In this document: in pieces, positions 42,733 to 51,937 of the stretch
Position numbering within the stretch: position 1 is the first letter of the stretch
How the letters are laid out: every line of letters starts with the position of its first letter
Assembly: GCF_023715685.1 (NCBI RefSeq)
Contig: NZ_JAMBOQ010000002.1
Span: 992,001 to 1,056,000 of the forward strand
Reading direction: 5' to 3'
DNA: 64,000 bases
Source of the DNA: Priestia aryabhattai
GTDB lineage: Bacteria > Bacillota > Bacilli > Bacillales > Bacillaceae_H
Made by a program: the position numbers and the translations under genes
Notes under the pieces: generated by a model
What the model was told of the DNA's origin: nothing
Databases searched by the model: none
The model's input: the letters and a program-made list of their open reading frames with translations, nothing else

Positions 42733-45396
42733 CTATTCCATTTCTTTTTCTTTTTTTCGAAGAAACGGCCACCAGTTTCCCTCTCCAAGCGTCACAACAA
42801 TCGCTGGCATAAGAAGCGGAAGAATAACAAGACCATAAAGTAAAAGACCAATAATAACAACTGTTGCTACATGCACAAGTGTTAATACACCTGATGGCAT
42901 CATAGCCCCAAACGTTCCGGCTAGTATAATAGCAGCAGTAATAATAACCGACCCCATCTTACTCATAGACGTAACCATTCCTTCTGCTACGCCGCTCTTC
43001 ACTTCTTCGTTAAAACGGTCTAACAAGAAAATAGAGTAGTCAATTCCCAGGGCAACTAAAATAACAAAACTAAAGAATGGCACCGCCCAGCTGATTCCGT
43101 CATTCCCCATTATATCCACGAATAGAAGCTCTGAGATTCCCATTGCTGTATAATACGTAAGCAGCAGTGAAGCAATCATGTATACAGGCATTACCATTGA
43201 ACGGAATAAAATGGTCAAAACAATAAACAGTCCAATCATCATAATGACCATTGTGCGTGAAAGATCCGTTGTGGATAAATCTTTTAAATCCGCATTTGAG
43301 CTCGATACGCCTCCGTAAACAATTTCTGTATGCTCAAACGGCGTATCTACGACTTCGTTTGCCACCGCTTTTTCAATATTTTTTACAGTTGAAATGGCTT
43401 CTTCAGAATATGGATTTTGATCAAGCACTACACTTAGCTTAACTCCTTTTCCATCTGCAAAGGAATAGTTATCGATGGATTGTTTAAACCCTTTATCTTT
43501 CATCACTTCTGCTGGAAGATAAATACCCGTATCTCTAACTGTTGAGCTGTCACTCATGTTATCAAGCATATCTGTTGCTTTTGTTAAACCATCTGAGATC
43601 TTCGTCAGTCCATCATTCGCACTATTAACACCTTTTGCTAACTGATTGATACTGTCCGATAGCGTTCCTACTTGACCTTGCTGAGCTGAAAGATTCTCAT
43701 TTGCTTGTTCAAGACCGGTTTGAATGGTAGTAAGTTCTTTGCTGATTGCTGCAAGCTGAGGAACCGCTTGTTGCACATTTCCTGTGGTAGAAAGCTGAGT
43801 GCTGACGAGCTGCAGCTGTTGATTAATTTGAGCCAATCCGTCTGCTACAGGTGTAAGCGACCCGCTAGATTCTTCTTTAGAAGCAGAACCTGTTTGGTCA
43901 GCTATTTGATTTAGCCCTTTTTCAACATCACTTAATCCTTTTTGTACATCTCCAATTCCTTTAACAGCATCTTTGATTCCATCTGATACAGAGCCCAGCT
44001 GTGAATTAACATATAAATCATTAATTTTTTCTCCTGTAGGTTGTGTGATGGTCATGACGGAGTCCACGTGATCCACTTTTTCAATTGCTTTGCTTATATT
44101 TCCTAAATAAGGAATAACATCCGCTTTTGTTAACTCTTTATCTCCTTTAATAATAACATTGACAGGAAACGCTTTTCCTTCTCCGAGTGCGTCACTGATG
44201 GCATTTAGTCCTTTTATAGATTTATAATCACTGCTGATTTCAGCAGTAGAGTCAAACGACACTTTTGAGTCATACGTCACAATAAAAGGCACGGTAATAA
44301 TAGCTGTAATGACTAAAAACACGAACGGTCGCGTCACTGCATTTTTTCCTAAAAAGCCCCACAGCTTATTATCGCTATGAGAAGCCACTTTTTTAGACGG
44401 CCAAAATAATTTTTCTCCAAGGGTAACCATAAAAAGTGGAAGCAGGGTAAATAAAATGACTAGCAGCACACCTACGCCCACTGCTACGCCGACAGCCGAT
44501 TGGAAAATAGCAAACTTGGCAAATCCGATGGCTGCAAAACCAATAAATACGGCAATTCCGCTGATGAATAGCGTTCTTCCTGCTGTACGGTAAGCTGTGA
44601 TTGTGGCTTCTACTTTATCATGCCCGTTAGCCAATTCTTCACGGAAACGGTTAAGTAAAAGAATGCAGTAATCCGTACCAATTCCAAACAGAATAGCTAC
44701 TAAGAACGTTTGCGTAAACGTTGAGATTGGAAAATCTACATTTTTAACTAAAATACCTAATAACGACTGACTGATTAAGTATGTGATTCCTACTATTAAA
44801 ATAGGAATAAACGGCGTCACTACTGAACGGAAAACGAGTAAAAGTAAACCTAAAATCAAAAAGATGGTAATAAACTCGGTTTTCTTTAACCCTTCTTCTG
44901 AACTGTGTGCGAAATCTTGATTAATAAGAGATGCACCTGTTACATATGCGGTAACGTCTTTTGGCACGCTGTCATAAATCTGATTCGCTATTTTTTCGAC
45001 TTTTTCATCCGATCCACTGACAGTAACCGGAACTAAAACTGTTTTTTTGTCTTTAGACATTAATTGATTACGAACATCTTGATCATCTGTTAAAGGAGTT
45101 GTTACGTCTTTCACACCTTTAATTTTCCCTGTCTTATTAATGATTTGCTGTATTTGCTTCTCACTATCTGCATTTAATGCTTTATCTAACTTAATAACCA
45201 TGCTGATAGTGTTACTGTCTTCCCCGGCATCTTTTAAAATTTGGCTGGCTCTAGATGAAACTGCATCATCTGGAAGCTGGGACTGTCCTTTTTCACTTGC
45301 AAGCTTTGTTAAATTCGGTGCCGTTAGCATCAATATAACCGTTAAAGCTAAAATAAAGGCAGCAATCACCCATTTAAATTTCACGATAAATTTCAT
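42733..45396 (-). CDS. MMPL/RND-family efflux transporter
   Basis: An 887-residue membrane protein with two repeats of six helices. Each repeat follows a large extracellular loop. The first long helix bundle carries LFGIGTDYCILLLNRFREEL and the second LVALGIDYSIFLLDRFNEEV, each with the Asp-Tyr pair for proton relay. The second loop contains long coiled-coil-like repeats (for example DGIKDAVKGIGDVQKGLSDV). MMPL proteins of this YdfJ type export lipids, drugs or peptides. The gene overlaps marR by four bases and is probably induced by the compound that MarR senses. Confidence 0.9.
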   Translation of the reverse strand: MKFIVKFKWVIAAFILALTVILMLTAPNLTKLASEKGQSQLPDDAVSSRASQILKDAGEDSNTISMVIKLDKALNADSEKQIQQIINKTGKIKGVKDVTTPLTDDQDVRNQLMSKDKKTVLVPVTVSGSDEKVEKIANQIYDSVPKDVTAYVTGASLINQDFAHSSEEGLKKTEFITIFLILGLLLLVFRSVVTPFIPILIVGITYLISQSLLGILVKNVDFPISTFTQTFLVAILFGIGTDYCILLLNRFREELANGHDKVEATITAYRTAGRTLFISGIAVFIGFAAIGFAKFAIFQSAVGVAVGVGVLLVILFTLLPLFMVTLGEKLFWPSKKVASHSDNKLWGFLGKNAVTRPFVFLVITAIITVPFIVTYDSKVSFDSTAEISSDYKSIKGLNAISDALGEGKAFPVNVIIKGDKELTKADVIPYLGNISKAIEKVDHVDSVMTITQPTGEKINDLYVNSQLGSVSDGIKDAVKGIGDVQKGLSDVEKGLNQIADQTGSASKEESSGSLTPVADGLAQINQQLQLVSTQLSTTGNVQQAVPQLAAISKELTTIQTGLEQANENLSAQQGQVGTLSDSINQLAKGVNSANDGLTKISDGLTKATDMLDNMSDSSTVRDTGIYLPAEVMKDKGFKQSIDNYSFADGKGVKLSVVLDQNPYSEEAISTVKNIEKAVANEVVDTPFEHTEIVYGGVSSSNADLKDLSTTDLSRTMVIMMIGLFIVLTILFRSMVMPVYMIASLLLTYYTAMGISELLFVDIMGNDGISWAVPFFSFVILVALGIDYSIFLLDRFNEEVKSGVAEGMVTSMSKMGSVIITAAIILAGTFGAMMPSGVLTLVHVATVVIIGLLLYGLVILPLLMPAIVVTLGEGNWWPFLRKKEKEME

Positions 45397-45854
45397 TCTT
45401 TGCTTTCCCCTTTTGTATTTAACTTTTCTTTTGCCATTGTAAGAATTTCAATAAATGTATCTATTTTTTCTTCTTCTACATCATCAAACAAATTCTCAAT
45501 GATACCAAAACAGGCAGCATTCCCGTCATTTATTACCTTTTCTCCTTCAGCCGTAATCTTAATAAGCTTAGAACGTTTATCGCTCTCTAGTTCGTTAGTG
45601 TCCCACTCTACAAGCCCTTTCTCTAATAGTTTTTTGATTCGATTGGAAATGGCACTTTTATGAACACCTTGTAAGACAGCGAGACTGCCAGGTGAGGACG
45701 GGCCTTTGATCATTAAGCTATTTAGCAAATCAAACTGCTGCCTTGAGACATGTTCGAAGAGGTTATGGCTTATCTCTCTATGAATCACTTCTGTTCCTAC
45801 AAACAAAACTTCTTCAAAAAGTTCTACAGCTTGATATAACTTGCTTTTCGTCAC
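45393..45854 (-). CDS. MarR-family transcriptional repressor
   Basis: A 153-residue winged helix-turn-helix protein. SPGSLAVLQGVHKSAISNRI is the recognition unit and KKLLEKGLVEWDTNELESDK with KRSKLIKITAEGEK is the wing. Terminal helices (LYQAVELFEEVLFVG, then FDDVEEEKIDTFIEI) form the dimer interface. The start is GTG 45854 with AAAGGAGGG ahead. It is the first gene of the operon with the MMPL exporter. Two palindromic boxes overlap or follow its promoter, so it probably represses its own operon and releases on drug binding. Confidence 0.9.
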   Translation of the reverse strand: MTKSKLYQAVELFEEVLFVGTEVIHREISHNLFEHVSRQQFDLLNSLMIKGPSSPGSLAVLQGVHKSAISNRIKKLLEKGLVEWDTNELESDKRSKLIKITAEGEKVINDGNAACFGIIENLFDDVEEEKIDTFIEILTMAKEKLNTKGESKE

Positions 45855-45877
45855 TTATTTTCCCTCCTTTACTCATT

Positions 45878-45897
45878 TAGTTTATAGGTATAAACTA
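45878..45897. promoter_or_regulatory. MarR operator candidate, box 1
   Basis: TAGTTTATA-GG-TATAAACTA, perfect 9-bp arms, downstream of the marR promoter. An imperfect second box with the same left half lies at 45912-45932 and overlaps the -10. Confidence 0.65.
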
Positions 45898-45914
45898 TTT
45901 AACTTTAAAAATAG

Positions 45915-45942
45915 TTTATAGGACTAAACTTTATTCTGTCAA
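45915..45942 (-). promoter_or_regulatory. SigA-type promoter of marR-mmpL
   Basis: Minus strand: TTGACA, 16 bases, TATAAA. The -10 lies inside operator box 2. Confidence 0.75.
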
Positions 45943-46110
45943 TAAATTTATGTCTGACTGTCTTCATATATGATAAAGATAAATGGAATTTTAAAAGATA
46001 CCGCTTACATCGACTTTTTTGGTTGTCAAAGCTCAATCACTTAAGTATTATTAGTAATTGACTTCTTTTTAAGAAGATATAAATTTTATACACAGAAAGG
46101 GTGACTACAC

Positions 46111-47319
46111 ATGAATACAATGCATGCTAATGAGCAGGTCAGTAAGAAAGATTCCTTTCCAATTGCTCTCATCTCGTTAACTCTTGGAGCTTTTGCTATT
46201 GGAATGACGGAATTTGTTATTATGGGGATACTGCCTAACGTTGCAGAAGACCTTCATGTTAGCATTTCGACTGCTGGCCAGCTAATTACGAGCTACGCTT
46301 TAGGAGTAGCAATCGGCGCGCCAATTTTAACCATTTTTACTCATCGACTTCCTCAAAAGCTTTTGCTTTGTTTACTCATGCTTTTATTTATTCTCGGAAA
46401 TGCAATTGCTATTATTGCACCTAACTATGGAATTTTGATGGGAGCTCGTTTAGTTACGGCACTGTGTCACGGTACTTTCTTTGGAGTAGGTGCTGTTATT
46501 GCTTCACGGCTCGTGCAGCCGCACAAACGTGCAAGTGCTGTCGCAACGATGATGGCAGGTTTAACTATTGCAAATATCATCGGCGTTCCTGTAGGAACAT
46601 TCATTGGTCAACACTTAGGTTGGAGAGCTTCATTTGGGGCTATTACGATCATGGGGATTATTGCATTTATTGGTATTATTCTGTTTATCCCAAAGCTTGG
46701 TCAAGACAAATTAACGGGTCTAAAACAGCAGTTTGCTGCTTTTACTCAACCAAAACTTCTCGTAATGCTTCTTTTAAGCGCAATAGGATGCGGTAGTTTA
46801 TTTACTGTTTTTACGTACATTACACCGCTTCTTGAAGACGTTACAGGAGTAAGTGAACATAGCGTTACATGGATACTTGTATTATACGGATGCGGCGTTA
46901 CACTTGGAAACGTTGTTGGAGGCAAGCTTGCAGACTGGAAGTTAATGCCTTCAGTTGTAGGTATATTTGCTTTTCTTTGCATTGTGCTGACTATTTTTAC
47001 GTTTACTGTTAAAAGCCCAACAGCAGCGATTATCACGCTGTTTTTCTGGGGAGCAGCTGCATTTGCTGTAATGCCTGGTATTCAAGTGAAAATTATGAAT
47101 TTAGCACAAGAAGCACCTGCTTTAGCTTCTACTTCAAACCACTCATTTGCTAACTTAGGAAATGCTTTTGGCGCCTTTTTCGGAGGCGTAATCATTAACC
47201 ATATGGGACTTACTTCACTTCCTTGGATTGGCGCTATTTTTGTAGGAACTGCTTTTATTATCAGTACTTGTCTCTTTATTGTGGAAACACGCAAAAAACA
47301 TATGGAACAATCGTCCTAA
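46111..47319 (+). CDS. MFS transporter, DHA1 drug-efflux type
   Basis: A 402-residue major facilitator protein with 12 helices. It matches the AraJ/YtbD/PbuE-like DHA1 group: LTLGAFAIGMTEFVIMGILP in helix 1, GVAIGAPILTIFTHRLP as motif A region, and GASFG-type turn LGWRASFGAITIMG in motif C. Members export purines, sugars, arabinose or drugs. It diverges from marR across a shared intergenic region with the palindromic boxes, so MarR might also control it (inference). GAAAGGGTG precedes the ATG. Confidence 0.87.
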   Translation: MNTMHANEQVSKKDSFPIALISLTLGAFAIGMTEFVIMGILPNVAEDLHVSISTAGQLITSYALGVAIGAPILTIFTHRLPQKLLLCLLMLLFILGNAIAIIAPNYGILMGARLVTALCHGTFFGVGAVIASRLVQPHKRASAVATMMAGLTIANIIGVPVGTFIGQHLGWRASFGAITIMGIIAFIGIILFIPKLGQDKLTGLKQQFAAFTQPKLLVMLLLSAIGCGSLFTVFTYITPLLEDVTGVSEHSVTWILVLYGCGVTLGNVVGGKLADWKLMPSVVGIFAFLCIVLTIFTFTVKSPTAAIITLFFWGAAAFAVMPGIQVKIMNLAQEAPALASTSNHSFANLGNAFGAFFGGVIINHMGLTSLPWIGAIFVGTAFIISTCLFIVETRKKHMEQSS

Positions 47320-47335
47320 CTGTCTGACAACTGAA

Positions 47336-47376
47336 TAAAAAAAGAGCCTTTCTTTGATGAAAGGCTCTTTTTTTGT
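47336..47376. terminator. Bidirectional terminator between MFS and APC genes
   Basis: AAAGAGCCTTTC and GAAAGGCTCTTT around six bases, T-runs on both sides. Confidence 0.92.
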
Positions 47377-47378
47377 TT

Positions 47379-48779
47379 CTAACTCGCTTTTTTCATTTCT
47401 TTACTTGTTAATCGACTGTGTTTACGAGAGTAACCTATATACACAACTATACCAAGCACAATCCATATGCTAAAATATAGCCATGTTGTTTTAGGAAGGT
47501 TAATCATTAAAAATAAACAAGATACTACAGATAAAATTGGCAAAACCGGCACAAACGGCATTGTAAATCCGCGTTTTAAATTTGGATGCGTTTTACGTAA
47601 GATGATAATACTGACGCCCACCATGCCAAAAGTTAAAAGAGCTCCGATATTTGCTAAATTCGCAAGTTCTTTCAGATCAATAAATCCTGAAATTAACGCC
47701 CCGATAACGCCTACTAGCCAAGTAGAAAGAGTCGGAACTCCCGTTTTCTTATTTGTTTTGGCAAATGCTTTTGGCAGCAAGCCGTCGCGGCTCATCGAGA
47801 ATAAAATGCGTGTTGCTGCAAAAATGTAGGCGAAAATAACAGCCATAATTCCAATGACAGCTCCTGCAGCAATAACTCCTGCCACTGCATTTTGTCCTAC
47901 TGAATGGAGAACATAAGCCATTGCTTCTGGAACGTTCAGTTCCTTGTAAGAAACAACTCCAGTCATAACAAGGCATACTGCTACATAAATAATCGTGCAG
48001 ATCACGAGTGAACTAATAATTCCAATTGGCAAATTGCGCTGCGGGTTCTTTACTTCTTCTGCTGATGTAGATAGAGCATCAAAGCCTAAGAAAGCAAAAA
48101 ATACGGCCGCTCCCCCTGTCACAACACCTTCAATTCCATAAGGCATAAAAGGAGTCCAATTAGACGGCTTCACATAAAAAGCCCCTACAATAATAAAGAG
48201 AAGGATAATAAATAATTTAACAAGCACCATAAAGTTATTCACTTTTTTACTTTCTTTTGTTCCTCTTGAAAGCAGCCATGTAATAAGAAGTGTAATACAA
48301 ATAGCAGGAAGGTTCACTAGACCTCCATTTGCAGGAATCGTAATCAATTCTTTTGGCAGTGAAAAACCAAAGCCTTCTAAAAAATTGTTAAAATAAGAAG
48401 ACCATCCATTTGCTACTGCTGACATTGTTAATAAATAGACGGAAAGCAACGTCCATCCCATTAAGTGTGCTACCACTTCTCCAATTGTTGCATATGTATA
48501 GGTGTAAACGCTGCCAGATACAGGTATAGTTGAAGCAAATTCCGCATAGCACAGCGCAGCAAAACCGCATACAATAGAAGCCAGTATAAAAGAAAAAATA
48601 ACGGCTGGTCCAGCATCGTTAGCAGCCACCAAGCCTGTTAACACTAAAACCCCCGTTCCTATTACGGCTCCAATACTAAGAAGAGTCAAATCGAATGCTC
48701 CTAATGTTTTGACTAGAGATTTGTTTTGACTTTGTTCTAATAATTGCTCGATTGACTTCTTTTTAAATAGTTTTCTCAT
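47379..48779 (-). CDS. APC-family amino acid permease (YfnA-like)
   Basis: A 466-residue permease with 12 helices. Helix 1 has the broken-helix motif LLSIGAVIGTGVLVLTG, and FFAFLGFDALSTSAEEVKNP in helix 6 is the second broken helix. These form the amino-acid and sodium or proton site in the APC fold. It resembles the cationic/branched amino-acid permeases YfnA and YhdG of B. subtilis; the substrate is not certain. ATG 48779 follows AGAGGAGAGAG by eight bases; an ATG at 48803 is upstream of it. Single-gene unit. Confidence 0.88.
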   Translation of the reverse strand: MRKLFKKKSIEQLLEQSQNKSLVKTLGAFDLTLLSIGAVIGTGVLVLTGLVAANDAGPAVIFSFILASIVCGFAALCYAEFASTIPVSGSVYTYTYATIGEVVAHLMGWTLLSVYLLTMSAVANGWSSYFNNFLEGFGFSLPKELITIPANGGLVNLPAICITLLITWLLSRGTKESKKVNNFMVLVKLFIILLFIIVGAFYVKPSNWTPFMPYGIEGVVTGGAAVFFAFLGFDALSTSAEEVKNPQRNLPIGIISSLVICTIIYVAVCLVMTGVVSYKELNVPEAMAYVLHSVGQNAVAGVIAAGAVIGIMAVIFAYIFAATRILFSMSRDGLLPKAFAKTNKKTGVPTLSTWLVGVIGALISGFIDLKELANLANIGALLTFGMVGVSIIILRKTHPNLKRGFTMPFVPVLPILSVVSCLFLMINLPKTTWLYFSIWIVLGIVVYIGYSRKHSRLTSKEMKKAS

Positions 48780-49163
48780 TGCACTCTCTCCTCTCTGTTG
48801 CACTCACCCATTAAAAAACCTGAAAATGACGTCTTTTCCCATTTGGCTACCCATTTCTACTTTAGATACAGAAGTAATTATATAGAAATAGTTACTAACT
48901 TGTCTATTAGTATACTAATATCATTATATATATTTCAAGAGTTTTTGTAAGCGATTTCTTAATATCGCTATGTTTTAGATTTATAAACTAAATAAAGCAG
49001 TTATCATTGTACTTATGCATAATAAATTTGAATAAAAATAATATTCTAAAAAATAAAATTATAGGTCTTTAGATAACTTTTTCACCAACTATCTCCAGAT
49101 ATAAACTCCTGACGTACGTATTATTTAAGGAACTATGAATGTTTTATCTTACCGGGTGTTATA
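48780..49163. other. Divergent intergenic region
   Basis: AT-rich, no gene, RNA motif or clear promoter was recognised. Confidence 0.3.
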
Positions 49164-49370
49164 ATGATGAAAAATGAAGTGTATGAATGGCGGAAAGAGA
49201 TGCTTAACTTACTTATTGGCTGTATTTTGTTAGCTTTAGGAGTGTACTTTATGTTTAAATTACTTTTTTATTCTCCTTCTAAAAAGAAGCGAGATCAGCA
49301 AAAGGTGAGCAAATTACCTAATGAGAATTCAGCTTCATCCAGCACAAACGATTCGAATGGCATAAGATAA
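49164..49370 (+). CDS. Small membrane protein, 68 residues
   Basis: A short protein with one membrane segment (LLIGCILLALGVYFMFKLLF) after a charged start and followed by a basic, then Ser/Asn-rich tail (SPSKKKRDQQKVSK). The ribosome binding site is weak: only GGGTG about eight bases ahead of the ATG. An internal ATG at 49200 could also start it. Two hairpins follow, the second a plus-strand terminator. I do not recognise the family. Confidence 0.45.
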   Translation: MMKNEVYEWRKEMLNLLIGCILLALGVYFMFKLLFYSPSKKKRDQQKVSKLPNENSASSSTNDSNGIR

Positions 49371-49453
49371 ATTTTTTTATAGAATACCGGCATTTGTCTA
49401 AGGCAAAAGTTATACCGCTGATATATATTATCTTATACCCTTCTAGTTCAATA

Positions 49454-49520
49454 TTCCCTTCATTTTGGTGTAAGACAAAATGAAGGGAATCACTATCCGA
49501 CTTAAAAAATCGGATTTTTC
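49454..49520 (+). terminator. Two hairpins after the small membrane protein gene
   Basis: TTCCCTTCATTTTG and CAAAATGAAGGGAA are perfect 14-bp arms. A second stem ATCCGA/TCGGAT at 49495-49515 ends in a T-run. Confidence 0.7.
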
Positions 49521-49541
49521 TATTTAGTAAGGTGAGTAGTT

Positions 49542-50759
49542 TCAATAAACTCCGTTTGAATTCATTTCTTTACTCAAGTGTATAGCTGCATCTTCAACAC
49601 TTATTGTTCCAATATTTTTCTTTCCATGCTTTCGCATGGAAAGAAATTCATTTTCCACTTCTTTATCTCCTATCACGGCCATATAAGGAACTTTCATCAT
49701 TTCTGCTTCTCGAATTTTCAGACCTATTTTTTCAATGCGATCATCCACCTCAACACGATACCCTTGTGACTCCAGCTCATGTTTCACCTTATATGCATAT
49801 TCCACATGCGGCGGTGCAATAGGCAATAGCTTGAGTTGAACAGGAGCTAACCAAAGAGGAAATTGACCTTCGTAATGTTCAATCAAGATAGCCATAAATC
49901 GTTCAACGGATCCGTATATAGCGCGGTGAATCATTACAGGGCGGTGCGGTTTGTTGTCTTCTCCAATATACATACAGTCAAACTTCTCTGGCATTAAGAA
50001 ATCAAGCTGAACTGTTCCGCACTGCCAGCTGCGACCTAAGGAATCTAAAATATGAAAATCGATTTTCGGCCCGTAAAAAGCCCCGTCTCCTTCATTTACC
50101 TGGTAGTCTAAGCCTTTTTCAATTAACACAGATTGAAGAGACTTTTCTGCTTGGTTCCATGTTTCAATATCCCCCATAAATTTTTCAGGACGTGTGGATA
50201 GCTCCACTTTGTAGTCGAAGCCAAAATGTGAATAAAAGTCATGGATAAACGCTAGAATGCGGCTAATCTCAGCTTCTATCTGACTAAGTTCTACGAATAA
50301 ATGCGCGTCGTCCTGTGTGAATGACCGAACTCTCAGCAATCCGTTTAAAGAGCCTGAAAGCTCATGACGATGAACTAATCCAAGCTCTGCGTATCGAATC
50401 GGAAGTTCTCGGTAGCTTCTTCTCTTGCTGTTAAACAATAAAATGGCTCCGGGACAATTCATCGGTTTAATCGCATAGTTTTGTTTGTCAACATTTGAAA
50501 AATACATATTCTCATGGTAGTGCTCCCAGTGCCCTGATTGTTCCCAGAGCTCCTGTTTCATCATGAGGGGTGTCTTTATTTCTTGATAGCCTGCTTTGTA
50601 ATGCTTTTGTTTCCAGTAGTTTTCTAACTCATTTCGAACAATCATTCCATTAGGTAAAAAAAACGGCATTCCAGGAGCTTCTTCCATCGACATAAACAGC
50701 TCCAGTTCTTGACCTAATTTTTGGTGATTTCGTTTTTCTGCTTCCATTTGTTTTGACAT
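49542..50759 (-). CDS. thrS: Threonyl-tRNA synthetase, short form lacking TGS and editing domains
   Basis: A 405-residue class II synthetase; bacterial ThrRS is usually about 640 residues. It starts directly with the catalytic domain. Motif 1 surrounds GYQEIKTPLMMKQELWEQSG, motif 2 has LVHRHELSGSLNGLL, motif 3 HRPVMIHRAIYGSVERF. Zinc ligands are Cys102 (MNCPGA; usually MNCPGH), His153 (QDDAHLF) and His278. The anticodon domain (IGLKIREAEMMKVPYMAVIG) closes it. The N-terminal TGS and editing domains are absent and only about 30 bases separate the start from the T-box terminator, so this form is not an artefact of start choice. GGAGG lies seven bases before ATG 50759. Confidence 0.92.
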   Translation of the reverse strand: MSKQMEAEKRNHQKLGQELELFMSMEEAPGMPFFLPNGMIVRNELENYWKQKHYKAGYQEIKTPLMMKQELWEQSGHWEHYHENMYFSNVDKQNYAIKPMNCPGAILLFNSKRRSYRELPIRYAELGLVHRHELSGSLNGLLRVRSFTQDDAHLFVELSQIEAEISRILAFIHDFYSHFGFDYKVELSTRPEKFMGDIETWNQAEKSLQSVLIEKGLDYQVNEGDGAFYGPKIDFHILDSLGRSWQCGTVQLDFLMPEKFDCMYIGEDNKPHRPVMIHRAIYGSVERFMAILIEHYEGQFPLWLAPVQLKLLPIAPPHVEYAYKVKHELESQGYRVEVDDRIEKIGLKIREAEMMKVPYMAVIGDKEVENEFLSMRKHGKKNIGTISVEDAAIHLSKEMNSNGVY

Positions 50760-50788
50760 GTTCATTCCTCCAATATGTTTTTATTCAT

Positions 50789-51040
50789 CAAAAAAACCGC
50801 ACTCATCCCTAGTGAAGGGACGAATGCGGCCGTGGTACCACCCTAATTCCGTAAAATACCCATACGTATTTTACGCTTAAAAAGATAACGGTTTTACCGG
50901 TCGCGGTTTCAGTGTATACACATTCCCCGCTGCAGCTCCAAGGTGGTAAATTCATTTCGTTTTCTAAGGGTTCTCAGCCAGTGACCCTACTCTCTGTAAA
51001 GAAAATTCAAAAATGATTCATGTCCTTTTCATTGCTTGTA
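50789..51040 (-). ncRNA. T-box leader 1 (gene-proximal), threonine
   Basis: The minus strand has the antiterminator motif AGGGTGGTACCACGG (about 50829-50845) and the terminator GCCGCATTCGTCCCT...AGGGATGAGTGCGG with seven T ending near 50790. Stem I includes the AGAGAG-type box, and the specifier loop carries ACC (Thr) at about 50942 in TTTACCACCTTGG. Uncharged tRNA-Thr pairing lets transcription read through into the synthetase gene. Confidence 0.9.
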
Positions 51041-51057
51041 TATTCATTTTTCCCACA

Positions 51058-51302
51058 TAAAAAACCGCACTCGTCCCTAAAGAAGGGACGAATGCGGCCG
51101 TGGTACCACCCTAATTCCGTAAAATACCCATACGTATTTTACGCTCAAAAAAGATAACGGTTTTACCGATTGCAGTTTCAGTTATGTACGTTCCCTGCAA
51201 TAGCTCTAAGGTGGTAAACTAGATGATTTCTTAAGGGCTCTCAGCCAGTGGCCCTATTCTCTGCGAAGAAAACTGCATCTAATTCATGTCCTTTTCATTG
51301 CC
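51058..51302 (-). ncRNA. T-box leader 2 (gene-distal), threonine
   Basis: A complete second T-box with the same motif (51097-51112), its own terminator ending near 51060, and a specifier ACC in TTTACCACCTTAGA. It is about 85% identical by eye to leader 1 in the terminator half. Transcription must pass both, which tightens control. Confidence 0.9.
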
Positions 51303-51330
51303 AAATAATGTTTGTTAGTTGTTAAAAGCG

Positions 51331-51360
51331 ATTATAGTGTATAAATTTAACAGAAGTCAA
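51331..51360 (-). promoter_or_regulatory. SigA-type promoter of the T-box-ThrRS unit
   Basis: Minus strand: TTGACT, 18 bases, TATAAT, about 30 bases before T-box 2. Confidence 0.8.
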
Positions 51361-51893
51361 GAGATATTTTTTATTTTTTAATGTTATAGAATTACCTTAT
51401 GCTTGAATTTCTAAAAAGTTACTTAGGAATACGCCCACTTAAAAAGTTTTTTATTATAATGTTCATAACTTACTTACGGCGTTATCATAAATTGATTTTA
51501 TGCTTACTTTACTTTTATTTTAAGGTAAAAGAAGAAAAGCGAGATAAATGTTATGAACCCATATACAGCTCATTCAAATCCTCTATCCGCAACAAAAATA
51601 TCACAAAACAGCCGAGCACCTGCCAATCCAAAATGCTCTTGGAGACATCTTAAGAAAGCGTATAAAACGAAATAGCGACTTCGGGTAAAACAGAGACTAT
51701 CGATAATATACTAAAATATTAAATCTTTTTAAATCGCGTAAATATTGGACGAAAATTCATAGGAACTATTTTGTTAGATACATGGACGTGAAAACTCATC
51801 TTGCATACTTCATGCTATGTTATTTCTTCTTAAAATTTATTCTAATGCTCTAATAGTGAATATTACTCTACTGTTTATTTTGTATACACAAGT
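51361..51893. other. Intergenic region without a convincing gene
   Basis: A plus-strand frame at 51399-51653 lacks a ribosome binding site and reads like random AT-rich sequence. No RNA gene or repeat was seen. Confidence 0.35.
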
Positions 51894-51935
51894 AAAAAAG
51901 CTAATGACAGCATGTAGCTAACCATTAGCTTTTTT
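51894..51935 (-). terminator. Terminator of the cell-wall hydrolase gene
   Basis: AAAGCTAATG and CATTAGCTTT form a stem of ten bp with T-runs. Confidence 0.85.
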
Positions 51936-51937
51936 AG

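Noticed and set aside
49318..49545. A 75-codon minus-strand frame after the ThrRS gene
   Set aside because: It crosses two hairpins including a plus-strand terminator and reads as random.
51399..51653. An 84-codon plus-strand frame
   Set aside because: No ribosome binding site, atypical composition and no recognisable motif.
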